Shown here: positions 21,880 through 31,982 of the stretch, piece by piece
How positions within the stretch are numbered: the first letter of the stretch is position 1
Layout: every line of letters starts with the position of its first letter
Assembly: GCF_025602895.1 (NCBI RefSeq)
Contig: NW_026516275.1
Span: 1-64,000 of the forward strand
Reading direction: 5' to 3'
DNA: 64,000 nucleotides
DNA from: Polychytrium aggregatum
Lineage: Eukaryota > Chytridiomycota > Chytridiomycetes > Polychytriales
Position numbers and translations under genes: made by a program
The notes under the pieces: generated by a model
What the model saw: the letters and a program-made list of their open reading frames with translations, nothing else
The model's database searches: none
Told to the model about the DNA's origin: nothing

Positions 21880-22758
21880 TCACATTACCAGTTCATCCAC
21901 AGCCCAGTCTTCCCAACTTCCATCCGGCAGGAACCGCCTGATCATCAGAGGAATCTTCTTCTCCCGGAGTTCCCGATGGGCGATCGCGAGCGGGTCCATC
22001 TCGCCGTTGAGATCGACCATGACGGGGGCATTCATGCTGATCTGCAGCGCCCGTGTGCCCAGGATGCGGGCCTTTTCGTACTTTGTCATGTATGGCGTCG
22101 TCATGCGCTCGTCCTTGGGAATGGCTCCAGGACCGGACTCGCGGGCTTCCTGGTCGGCGTTGCCGGTGGCCTGGATGAAGAGCCTCCCCCACCCCAGTCA
22201 AAGAGACGTGCGAGACGAAGGACCCAGACAAGACATGGTGATGGAGAATCGTTAGTGAGGGCGTGGCTCATGGTCGGATGATTGCGTGCCGAGACGCTTG
22301 TCATGGATAAGAGACTGAGGCAGCGGGCGAAGCCAAAGCGAGAGAAGGTGGAGTGGGGTGTGGTGGTGCGGTTGGGACAAAGAGGAGGTGCTCTGATTCA
22401 ATCGAGCGGAATGGAGTGGAATGCAGATGATGCTGGATGATCATCAATGGTCGTCGGGGGTGGGTGATGCAATACGGTACAATGCTGCAAACTTCTGAGC
22501 CGAAATCAGGGATCGTGCGCGTATGAAAGGAATACAAAAGCGGTTGTCGGGAATAAGCCTCGGCGGCGGTAGGGTTGAAGTTGGAGGGGGGGGGCGGGCG
22601 ATCGATCTTACGTTGGCTGGAAGAACTTCGATGGTTTCCTCTTGCGCTCCATCGAAGCCGTTCTCGTCCTCAAAGTCCGGCTCCTCCAGGGTATCATCGT
22701 ATCCGCCATCGCTTCCGTCGTTGTCGTAGTCGTCGAACTCGCGGTCGTAGTCGTCCAT
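21880..22758 (-). CDS. RPB6: DNA-directed RNA polymerase subunit RPB6 (shared by Pol I, II and III)
   Basis: Omega-like subunit common to all three nuclear RNA polymerases, needed for polymerase assembly. Two exons: 22612-22758 (49 codons) encodes the acidic N-terminal tail [12 protein letters not shown]...EVLPAN; 21880-22170 encodes the conserved core, with [50 protein letters not shown] and the C-terminal [14 protein letters not shown]. The total is 145 aa; budding yeast is about 155 and human about 127. The single intron (22171-22611) is long for this locus, 441 bp. A perfect 10-bp tandem repeat lies about 120 bp upstream of the ATG. Confidence 0.97.
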
Positions 22759-22765
22759 GATGCGC

Positions 22766-22812
22766 TCGATGTGGATGTGGATGTGGATGTGGATCGGATG
22801 TGGATCGGATGT
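22766..22812. repeat. GTGGAT-type hexamer repeat
   Basis: Runs of GATGTGGAT and GATCGGATGTGG immediately upstream of the RPB6 start, in the probable 5' UTR. Confidence 0.7.
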
Positions 22813-22880
22813 CGATTTGGGAGAGAGGTTGGTGGGCGCGGGATATGGATCGATGGTGCCTGAGAGGCCGAGAACAGCAG

Positions 22881-22986
22881 AGAGACCAGCCGAGACCAGC
22901 CGAGACCAGCCGAGACCAGCCGAGACCAGCCGAGACCAGCCGAGACCAGCCGAGACCAGCCGAGACCAGCCGAGACCAGCCGAGAC
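22881..22986. repeat. Perfect 10-bp tandem repeat CGAGACCAGC, about 10.5 copies
   Basis: Ten identical units (the first with A for C) followed by a CGAGAC partial, 123-228 bp upstream of the RPB6 ATG. The period is close to one DNA helical turn. Confidence 0.97.
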
Positions 22987-23254
22987 GAGATGGGGTTCGG
23001 AAAAGCCGGGGTGAGTGCGGATCGGGCACGTGTCGAAAAAAAGAATGGGCACGCTGCGCACGACACACGTGGATATGAATTTCATTTCTCTCCAGCCGGG
23101 AGGGCTGACGATGGCGTGGGAACCACCACGAGCACCCTCAGAAGGGCACTTGGTTTGAGCCAGAGCAGCCTCGTTTCTCTGCATCCTGAAGGAACACAGA
23201 TACCATGAGCGAACAGTGCGTCCAAGGAGAGCGATATTGTGGAATCGAGGGAGG

Positions 23255-23309
23255 GAATGCACGCCGAATGCACGCCGAATGCACGCCGAATGCACGCCGA
23301 ATGCACGCA
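23255..23309. repeat. 11-bp tandem repeat GAATGCACGCC, five copies
   Basis: Four perfect units, and a fifth with a terminal A, about 500 bp upstream of RPB6. Confidence 0.95.
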
Positions 23310-23501
23310 GCCGGACCACCCTGTAGAGATGCCGTGCTGTCAAGTCCTGTTTCGATCCCGGTTCAGGCCCTGTCCATAAAATCAGGTCGTCCAGGCAAAT
23401 GAAAGCACATAATGAACGAATGTATTGAGATTACAGAGCATGGAAACGGTGTATACTGGGACATGTCCCGCCGGCCTGAGGCCGTTGAAGAATGAATAAA
23501 T

Positions 23502-25405
23502 CTATGTTCCGTTGATGACATCATGGATGTCGCGAGGCACTGGAGGAAGTATGCCCACAGGCAGGGCATTGCGGTAGGCCCGACCGACCTTGGTTCGCCG
23601 CTTGAGCTCGGCGACGATGCGGAAGATGAAGGCCCCGATGCCGACGCAGACAATCATACAGGGCAGCCATGTGCGAAGTCTATCGATGGTGTCGATGTCG
23701 CCCCTCCCAGATTCCCAGATGACTTTGATCAGGTCCGAGATGACAACTGGCCCGGTGATTGTGACATTGTAGATCACCCAAGCGTCCCAGAGGGTAAAGA
23801 CTTTGTCCCGATAGCTGGGGTGAAACGGGTAGTTGCTCCAGTACCGTAGCAGCACCGATGCAAGGCCAATCAGCAACCTGACGCCGAGGGGGGAAAAGCC
23901 TAGCGCACATGAGAGGCCGATGCCGATAGAGACGAGCTGACGTGTGGTGTACGCGATGATTCCAAAGTTCTTGATGGGTAACAGAATGGCATAGGGCAGA
24001 AGCAATCCAAACCAGAGCGCCAGCGACAGGTCCTCGGGATAGGTGTTGCTGTATGGCGACCAGGGCCGAGGAGAGTGCGAACGGGCGACGCAGCACGGTT
24101 CTATGAGATAGATGGTGGCCTTGGCAAGGAAGAATATCGTTGCCAGAGATGATACGCCGAGTATGACGATGACGACAGTGTCAAGAGGATTCGTGAACTG
24201 CAGCAGCCGGGAACGAGAAGGATGCACGGAGAGACAGGACCGGTCATGTCAGTGGCGCCCTCAGCGGAGTATGATACTGACCCAACGAGCGACAGAGTCG
24301 GAGAGTGTGGAGCGAGAACACACACTTTGCCATGACCCATCCCACTGCACCGGGCGAGCAAATCGCAAGGCGAACGAGTACCTCTGTCTCGAGAATCAAA
24401 TACCGCGGCCTCTTGGTGTGGAGATAGCAATATCGGTGGTGCCCGACTTGCATGGCATAGAAGGTGTCGTTCTTGATAACGGCTCCGGCGTACACGGAGC
24501 TTTTGGTGACATAGGACCGCTGCACGAGACCCTCGTGAGGCAAGGAGATCGTCATGTTCAGGCGATGCTCGTAGCCGGCGGCGCATGTCACTTCGCAGAT
24601 GGAGTTGCTTGAGGCACTGGGCCGGCAGGATGGACAGCAGTTCTTGCGCTGGCCGGATGACTTTGCCAGACACAGCCCAAGAGAACCCGTGGCATTGCAG
24701 GCCGAGCGAGTGCGGCCGTCGCACCCGAAGCTCCAGTCGGGATCAAAGTTTGGCAGCGTGTGGTTCAGGTCGTCGGAGGGAAAGCTTGGCTCACACGGGG
24801 TCAGAATCGAGCTTTGGACGGCGGTAAACGAGGTGGGGCAGCTCTGAGGACATCCTGTGACGCACACAGCGACGGGAAATGACTCGGAGGAGTCGATTCG
24901 GCAGGGTAGCGACTGAGAGCATCGGTACAGGCAACAGAATGGGAAATGCATGTCAGCATCAGGTGTGCTATGGGCGGCGTGGCTCATGACTACAGGCCCA
25001 AGACGGGGCCAGAGAGTCGAGCGGCGAGCTCAAGCAGAGTCGAGTCGAATCCAACCCGAGCTCAAGCCGCATGGGCTTTGGGTGGCATATGCGGAAAATC
25101 TGGTAACGGCAATCACGGCTCTGCTGTTACGGCTGCTCCCACGCCGCTAATTGCAACAGAGGCGAAGGCTTCTGTGCCGAACGACGTTGGTGTTTAGATA
25201 TGCGTGCGGCATCCTCGAACAGCAGAGGGAGGCCACGGCCAGAGATACCGACCCGGAACTCATTGGCGAGAAAGCCGACGGACGGGTAGACTAGGGACCC
25301 AAACAGGACCGTCCAAACTGTCAGCGCAAGGAGCAAATGCGCTCCCGGATGACCCAGCAGGACAGCCAGCCTCGATCCGGGAGTGGGCTTCAGCTTGGAT
25401 ATCAT
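23502..25405 (-). CDS. Cys-rich ectodomain multipass membrane protein, unknown function
   Basis: Start at 25405 (MISKLKPTPG) gives a signal-anchor-like segment, HLLLALTVWTVLFGSLVY. After an intron of unresolved exact limits comes a Cys-rich region (CCLYRC, CVTGCPQSC, CGCDGRT-type spacing, NCCPSC, CEVTC; about 16 Cys) with N-glycosylation sites (NHT, NAT, NMT, NDT). A junction after LILETE (GTACTC donor near 24386, acceptor near 24197) leads to FTNPLDTVVIVILG and five more hydrophobic segments. The final exon, from about 24197 to 23502, is continuous. The plan suggests a secreted or cell-surface ligand-binding domain fused to a membrane bundle. I recognise no family. Confidence 0.65.
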
Positions 25406-25740
25406 GGCGACAGCGCAGCGGATGAGAAGCAGCGGCTGGGATGCGCTTGCTGCTCGGGTATGAGCCTGCGTGAGAGGCCGAGGAGGGACGAGGGCACGGC
25501 CAAGAGGAAGAGGAAAGACCTGGGGGGGGCAGCAGGTGGGGTGCGGCGGGCAATATTGGAAATGATGACAGCGAACGTGGCCGGATATGCGGGACGGCGC
25601 TGGTGGATGGAAGGTTGTGGCGACGACGGGCCTTGTTCGTTGGTGAGGAGCAAGGCCGTGGGGGTGAGACAGCAATGGCTGTGCAGGCGGCGCCGTTGTT
25701 GGGACAGGAGAAAAATGCGATTTGGGCGAAGCGCAGGATC

Positions 25741-25800
25741 GGGAGGGATGGGATCGAGAGGGATGGGATCGGGAGGGATGAGATCGGGAGGGATGGGGGG
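25741..25800. repeat. 15-bp repeat GGGAGGGATGGGATC, four copies
   Basis: Purine-only on one strand apart from T and C at fixed positions; the last copy degrades to GGGGGG. Confidence 0.85.
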
Positions 25801-25849
25801 GGATCAAGGGCAAGAGACATGCTGGGTGTCGAAGCGCATACCGCGCCTA

Positions 25850-25892
25850 ATTGCATATTGCACATTGCATATTGCACATTGCACATTGCATT
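25850..25892. repeat. ATTGCACATTGCAT repeat
   Basis: Alternating ATTGCAC and ATTGCAT heptamers, six units, in an AT-rich island within GC-rich sequence. Confidence 0.8.
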
Positions 25893-26005
25893 CGTATCCC
25901 ACGGCGGCGGCCCAGACCACCAGGGTGCGGATCCACGCAGTCCGCGACCGGCGGGGTCTTGGTTTCCCGTGTCTCCGGCGATGGGATCGGGCTGTATCGC
26001 CGAGG

Positions 26006-26044
26006 ACAACGCTGGCGACAACGCTGGCGACAACGCTGGCGACG
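26006..26044. repeat. 12-bp repeat ACAACGCTGGCG, three copies
   Basis: Perfect units followed by ACGACAACGAC. Confidence 0.85.
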
Positions 26045-26212
26045 ACAACGACGCAAGGAGCCGGGCGCAGGCCGGGCATGAGGGCGGGGGCAATGTCGGC
26101 CGGAGGAGCGAGCAACAAGGATCGAAAGCACCCACGGGCGAACTCACCCTGCCGATGCAATCGATCAATACCGACGATTGACTCGCCAGGACACGCCAAG
26201 TTGACATTCACA

Positions 26213-26260
26213 AATGAGCTAATGAGCTAATGAGCTAATGAGCTAATGAGCTAATGAGCT
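26213..26260. repeat. 8-bp tandem repeat AATGAGCT, six perfect copies
   Basis: Ends 124 bp before the RIB7-type ATG at 26385, so it lies in the proximal promoter or 5' UTR. Confidence 0.95.
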
Positions 26261-26384
26261 AACCAACTAATGAACAATGGCCGCTCGCGCACGCTGCCAT
26301 CGGTCTTGATCTGTGCGCATCTGCGATCGTCGCCCTCTTCCCCGCGCATCTCCGCGATCTGCCCTCGGTCCCTCGTCTGCCGCA

Positions 26385-27767
26385 ATGAGCGTCTGTTTCA
26401 AGCCCCTGTCTCGCCCGCTGGTCCCTGTCGATGAGATCCACGACTTTTACTCGATCCACGGGCTTACCGTCCCCGCCGATCGCCCGTACAGCTGGTCCAA
26501 CAACATCCAGACCCTGGACGGCTGTCTGCATTTTCTTGAGGATGTGAATGACGTGAGGTGCCTGTCTCTACCGCAGCTGTGCTGATCCGATCCCTGCTGC
26601 TGGCCCTGCTTTCTGCACCATTATCCTGTATATCGCTGCAGCGCTCCTGTGTGCTTCCTAACGATATGCTCTGCTGCTCCGCCCACCCGGCCACTCCAGC
26701 GACATTGCCCTCAAGAACGTCCCTGGAAGCATCGGCGACAACGCCCTGGCCGACTGGCGACTCCTCAACTCGGGCTGGGCCTTTTCCGATGCCGTGCTCC
26801 TCAGCGGCCAGATTCTCAGAGACGAAAAAGAGGTTGCCTGTTCGCTCAAGTAGGTGGATGGCGGGCCGTGGATGCCTCGTCGGCACTCCCATCGCACCTC
26901 GCGACCCAAGCTTTGCAACAAGCTCCTCCATGGCGGCCCTTCCTCCCAGGCCTGCTCACACATGTCTCCATTAGATTCGATGATCTCGTTGATCTGCGGC
27001 TCAACCGTCTGGGCAAGAAAACGCCGCATCCCATCCAACTGGTCATCACTGGTGGCAACATCGATCTCGGTCACTCGCTCTTCAAGCAGGACGTCGTTCG
27101 GGTTGTGCTGTTAACCACCGAGACCGGCGCCGCAACGCTCGAGTCGCAGCGGGCCCAGGATCCACCCGTGTGCCATCTCACGATCAAATCCTTTCCGCAT
27201 GTCGGAGGCAAAATCGATCTGACGCAAGTCCTGCGGTATCTACGCATCGAAATGGACATCCAGGTGCGACCTACGCTTCGACTCTGCCGATGAAACAGGG
27301 CTGGTCTGTGGCTATGTCCTCTCACACTGGCCCATTGGGTCCTTTGCTTTACTATGTGTACCTATCGCCATGCAACGGCATTCAACGGCAATCAACTGAT
27401 GACCAACTGACACACACTCCATACGCGACCACATTCAACCACGTTCACCGCCATTCCATACGATTGCCTCGATTCTCAATGGCACATCTCCCCCCCACCA
27501 CAGTTCCTTGATGTTAGTTGCGGCGGAAGCGTCTCTCGGCAATTCGTCGATCTCGGGGTGCTCGACGAAGTGCGCATGACCATCGCCGGCCAAGTCGCCG
27601 GTGCATTCAGCTCCACCGGCCAGCTGCGTCCCCAGCTCTGGCCGGCTCTCTCTTCCGGCGTCAGCTTCAATCCAAGCAATAGCCCCTTGGTCGCTTGGCG
27701 AGATATTCGAGTCATTGGCCAGCACCATCTCTTTTTCCGCGGAGTCTACCAGTACCGACACCTGTAG
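26385..27767 (+). CDS. RIB7: RibD C-terminal / RIB7-type reductase (riboflavin pathway)
   Basis: Predicted NADPH-dependent 2,5-diamino-6-ribosylamino-pyrimidinone 5'-phosphate reductase, step two of fungal riboflavin synthesis. Four exons: 26385-26557, 26700-26849, 26975-27263 and 27504-27767; all in phase, 291 aa. Substrate and cofactor regions: RPYSWSNNIQTLDG near the N-terminus, SDIALKN, ADWRLLNSGWAFSDAVLLSG, QLVITGG, FLDVSCGGSVSRQFVDLGVLDEVRMTIAG near the C-terminus (the family's GG...L..LDE motif). The donor at 26558 (AG/GTGCCT) is preferred over 26553 because only it restores VSDIAL. A bifunctional deaminase is excluded because no zinc-deaminase domain precedes it. The family also includes other dihydrofolate-reductase-like enzymes, so the exact substrate is inferred. 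Confidence 0.82.
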
Positions 27768-28102
27768 TCATTGGCAATTGGACTTCAGGTCTTATCCCTC
27801 GCGATCGACAAGCACGTTCCCTCAGGGTGAAGGTTCTACATCTTCAGTTTGGCTTTTGGGGGTGGGTAATACTATCTCAGGCTGTCCAGCCTCAGAAGAC
27901 ATATGCCGCCCCTTTCTTGCTTTCAAATACCGACACGCATTTCCATTGCGTGTGCCCGTGTGCAACGCCGCCACCTCGTGGATATCAATCATAACGAGTT
28001 TGAAACATCTTTCGTGAGTGACCATTCCAAGCGAAGGGTCATGGATGATTCGACAGCACAGCCATGCGGCTTGCAGCGCATCCGACGGCCACGTCAATAG
28101 AA

Positions 28103-31100
28103 TCAAGGGCGACGCTTCTTGAGCTGGTCGCGTTGCTCCTCATCTTCGTCTTCGTAGACCGACTCGGCAAACTTGGCCACCGGTTGGGTCTTCTGATAGG
28201 CTTGGGAAACCCACATTGGATTCTCTGCGCGAAGATGTGGGAGTGATGGCGCCGGCGGTGTGCAGGAGTTGAATGCCGCGTGAGCCAGGTAATGCGCCAA
28301 CCAGTTTGACGATACCCAAGGGCAAGGGTGGCCTCGCAGTGTGCTGCCTCGCAGTGTGTTGCCTCCCAGCGGAATCAACTCAATGCGTTGCTGCCCGAAG
28401 ATACTTACTCTCGGCAACCTCGGCATATTTCAGGATCGCCTCACGCGGGTCCTCATCTCGGGTTGTGTCCTTCATGATGCCCTTCATGATATACTGTGTG
28501 GCATTTGTGCCGAGCTTTCCACCATGCCCAGGACCCGTCAACGGACGCTCTGTTTTCGCGTCGCACGCCAAAACCAAACGAAACTGTGGTTAGCACTACG
28601 CTTCGAAAGAGAAAGACAGGATCGAACAGTAGGGTCGCTACAAGCCAAGTCTGGAGAGATACGGCCGCCTGTGGTGTCCGTTGTAAGCACTCAATATGGA
28701 CGATGGATGGCGCTCGTCTATCGATTCCTCGAGCGTCAGGGGGAGGACCGTGCAGTGCAAGGACATTGCCTACCAGGCTTGCGAGTCAGAACAGGGTCCT
28801 TGAGCATCCTCTCACGCTTTCGCTTCGTCATGCGTTGCTCATCTTCCCGGAACATGGCCAAGGAATTCGGGTTGTAGATGGTGACGCTGTTGCATGTTGC
28901 ATGTTTAGGGCAAAATAGCATGGCATCAGTGCTGGATCGATGCGCTTTCAGCGAGCAAAAGTGGCAGCATCAAGTGGAGCAACAGAGGAGCAGCCGCAGC
29001 AACTCCTCTGACAGACACGACGGTGCTCGTCGTCCAGCCACCTACTTTGGATCGATTCTGTCACGGGAAGCCGAGTCCGAAATAACGCAAAGGTTAGCCT
29101 CTCTCGGGACAGCGTCGGAAGTCTGCCGAAAGTGCACACGCAAACTACCCGCCCCGCCCCACCCCGTTAGCCAAGGTCGATGCACAACTGCAGCTACATA
29201 CGCAATCGCGGCATCCTCGACAGATCTGCTCTTTGCCTTGCGGTTGGCACACATCTTGGCGCCCCGGGTGCTGTGCGTCTCATCGTAGAATACTCGGACT
29301 TCGCCGTTGCTTGACCCCGTGAGGAGCTGGTTGATGCGCGAATGCCACTGCACGCTCAGGATGCTGCCGGTTCCGCACGGGATCGAAAACTCGACGTTCA
29401 GGGTCTGTCGGTTGAGGCCCAGCACCTTGGCCTCGCCCTCGTTCTTCTTGGCGGATAGGCCCGCCAGGATGATGCCGTCGTCCGGCGAAAAGATGGCGTT
29501 GGACTCTTCAAAGTAGTTGACGATGCCAGCGATACCGGCCACTGGAGCGCTCATCTTCCGGAGATCCCAGAGCTTGATTGTGTCGTCCATTGCACGCGTG
29601 AGCAGGTTCCGGGAATCGGGCGAGAAGTTGATGCAGCTCGTTGCGCTGCCCGGCGTGTGCGCGGCGACTTCCTGCAGTGCGTGAGGCACCCCATGTCAAG
29701 ACATCTGTGAGTCGATGCTGCTGTCGGGAGCACATCGCAGCGCCAGCGATCCATGCCAAGCGTCTCGGGCTCCATGCCAAGTCGGAAGCTCATATTGTGC
29801 CCTCGGAATCGAATGACCCTGGATCTATCGAGCCCTCGCAGAAACCACGACACTCACGTGTGTTGGCTTCAAAAAGCTCCCGTTGTTGTTCCAGAGACGG
29901 AGGAATCCGTCTTCACCGGCTACAAGAGAAACATATCGCAGGATTAGCCCGCCTCTCTTCCGAATTCCATCGGACCATCGAGGCTGTCGCAGAACCGATC
30001 CCCTGGAGCAAATGTCCAGTGTGGCTTCTTCAAGGCAGCAGACATTGCACTACCTCCAGCGATGAGCTTGCCGTCGTAGCTGTATGCTGCCGCGGTGACG
30101 GGCGTCCGGCCGCCAGGCTGTTTGGAACGCACAACGATGACACTCTTTTGCTGCCTCTTGTTTTCCACGTCCCAGATCCGAATGGTGCTGTCCAGCGATG
30201 CCGTCAGGAAATAGGCCTTCTCGTAGGGATGCCATCGACAACAGCTCAGGCCCGCTATGTGGCCCCTGTCGTTCCAGGAGACAGGATAGAGCAGGTGGGA
30301 GTCAGATATCGCCGGAGAAACACCTCGTTCGAGGGGATCTGGCCGAGTCCTACAGATAGCGAGCTACACATCATCCAATAGATCCAATTGCCAGAGCCCC
30401 AGGAGCGGTACTGACTTTGTGTTTCGAAGATCACGGAGGTATGGGTCGCCTTTGACATATTCAGAGCTGTGCCAAGTAAGGAGGTCGAGAAGGAAGTGTC
30501 AGATCTGCGCTCGAGAGCAATGTGCCTTTGTCATTTGCCACAGCATGGGAAGCACGCACAGCTCGCTGCCATCGCGGTCGTAGAGCTTGACTTGCGGTGC
30601 CGATGAGGCAACCAGGAACGAGTCGCCAGAAACGCTGAATTGGAGATCGCGAATCTGGAATAGAGCAGATGGCACACCGAGTCAGCAGTTTGCTTGATGA
30701 TGCTGGATTTGCCATCACCTGTGCTGTCTGCCATGGAGCCGTGGTTTGGCCGCTGCGACGTACCGGATTGCCGCCGCACGGTTCGATCGATCGGAAGGGG
30801 CGGAAGTTGCTGTCCATGCCGTTAAAGTCCCAGAACTTGACGCAGCAGTCCCGCCCGCCCGTAATCAGCCGCGACCCAGCTGGATCCAGCGATATGGATG
30901 TCACAGGCTTGAGATAGGAATTGCCACAACAAAAGCAGAATTGGTGTGAGCTATGGGCGACTGCAAAAGGAGCAGCTATCCGCCGTGCAGGTTGCGTGGT
31001 ATGGACATCAGCGACTTGCGCAGACTCGTCGTTTCGTCTTACTCTGGAGTGACTCTTGAGGGCGATGTGGCTGGATATTGGCACGAGCGGCCGAGGCCCA

Positions 31101-31561
31101 GCGTCGGCCTCGGCATCATCGCTGTTGTCGTCGTCATCATCACCATCATCATCTTTGTCGTCGTCGTCGTCGTCGTCGTTTTCGGCATTGTCCTGGCGTA
31201 CCTGGCCTTTGGAATTCAACGAAGCGTTGGCACTCACTTCCTCCTCTTGGCCGTCGTCACTGGCGGGCATGGGTCCGATAACATCGTCGCCTCCATCTGC
31301 ATCGCCAGCCAATCGGCTGATCGAGCTATCCAGAGATCTAGTCTCCGGGCGTGCTTTGTCCTTGGCGCTCGATCGGAACTGCTGGTTGGCTTTGGCTGGA
31401 TTCATCGGGTCCAGAAGCCTGCTGGTCACTTCGCTGGATTTGAGCTGGTCTCGTTTCGAGAGCGGCGCCTCGGGCTTGACCGAGGACGAGGGCGGGCCTG
31501 CCTTCTTGCCTCCAAACGACATGGGGAGCATTGCTCGGAGCTTTTCCCATTCGTCGCCCAT
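28103..31561 (-). CDS. WDR70 homologue (WD40-repeat protein)
   Basis: WD40 propeller protein of the WDR70 / gastrulation-defective-1 family, nuclear and linked to chromatin and DNA-damage responses in animals and yeast. Exon 1 starts at 31561 (MGDEWEKLRAMLP). It has a basic N-terminus and a long Asp run around 31130-31180, then VPISSHIALKSHSR. Next exons give PVTSISLDPAGSRLITGGRD, VKFWDFNGMDS, LQFSVSGDSFLVAS, KLYDRDGSE, KGDPYLRDLRNTK, RWHPYEKAYFLTAS, IRIWDVENKRQQ and MDDTIKLWDLRKM. The C-terminal tail matches the family: KRERMLKDPV, GPGHGGKLGTNATQYI, DPREAILKYAE and NPMWVSQAYQKTQPVAKFAE, ending at 28103. At least eight exons; boundaries in the middle are approximate. Confidence 0.9.
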
Positions 31562-31982
31562 GGTGATCTGCAGTGCCTTGCAGGATGTATGCGGAAACGG
31601 GAACAGAAAGACGAGATCGACACGGGTGGCGGGGCAACGGATGGGTGTTTGAGAGCGAGGGGATCATGTGACGTTCGCTTCGGCAGTCGCATCGGCAATC
31701 ACATCGATACCTGTGGTGGTCCGGGGGAGTGTACCGCTTGCGAGCGAGCCGGTGCCGTTTTGAACTGACCGTAGCCCGTTCGATGGGTTTCGGGCATCGA
31801 TCCTTTGGGCTGGGTTGGCCGGATCAGGGCCATTTCCACCTCCAAATCAGCAACACAGCCCAGAGACCGGTTGGATACAGAACAAGGCCGTTCACCGCAA
31901 AAGCGGTCCCTTTCCCTCGCCTTTGCCACAGGCCTCTCTCTTTCATCGTCCGCTCCATTCCCACCAACAACCCCGTCCAGCC
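31562..31982. promoter_or_regulatory. Shared divergent promoter region of WDR70 and the TIR-NLR gene
   Basis: 421 bp between the two ATGs (31561 minus, 31983 plus). A bidirectional arrangement is inferred from gene orientation. No TATA box or specific operator is evident. Confidence 0.5.

Larger units (their letters stand above)
25406..26384. other. Divergent intergenic region rich in tandem repeats
   Basis: Separates the membrane-protein gene (minus) from the RIB7-type gene (plus). Four different short tandem arrays occur within 520 bp. Long open frames here are mainly products of repeats. Confidence 0.6.

Noticed and set aside
22608-23066. Repetitive GWSRLVSAGL-type peptide frames
   Set aside because: Translation of the 10-bp tandem array upstream of RPB6, not a protein.
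22881-23309. CRISPR-like array
   Set aside because: Units are contiguous without spacers and only 10-11 bp long; these are simple tandem repeats.
28103-31561. Treating the many short minus-strand frames as separate WD40 genes
   Set aside because: They join by GT-AG introns into one WDR70-type protein with its characteristic N- and C-terminal motifs.
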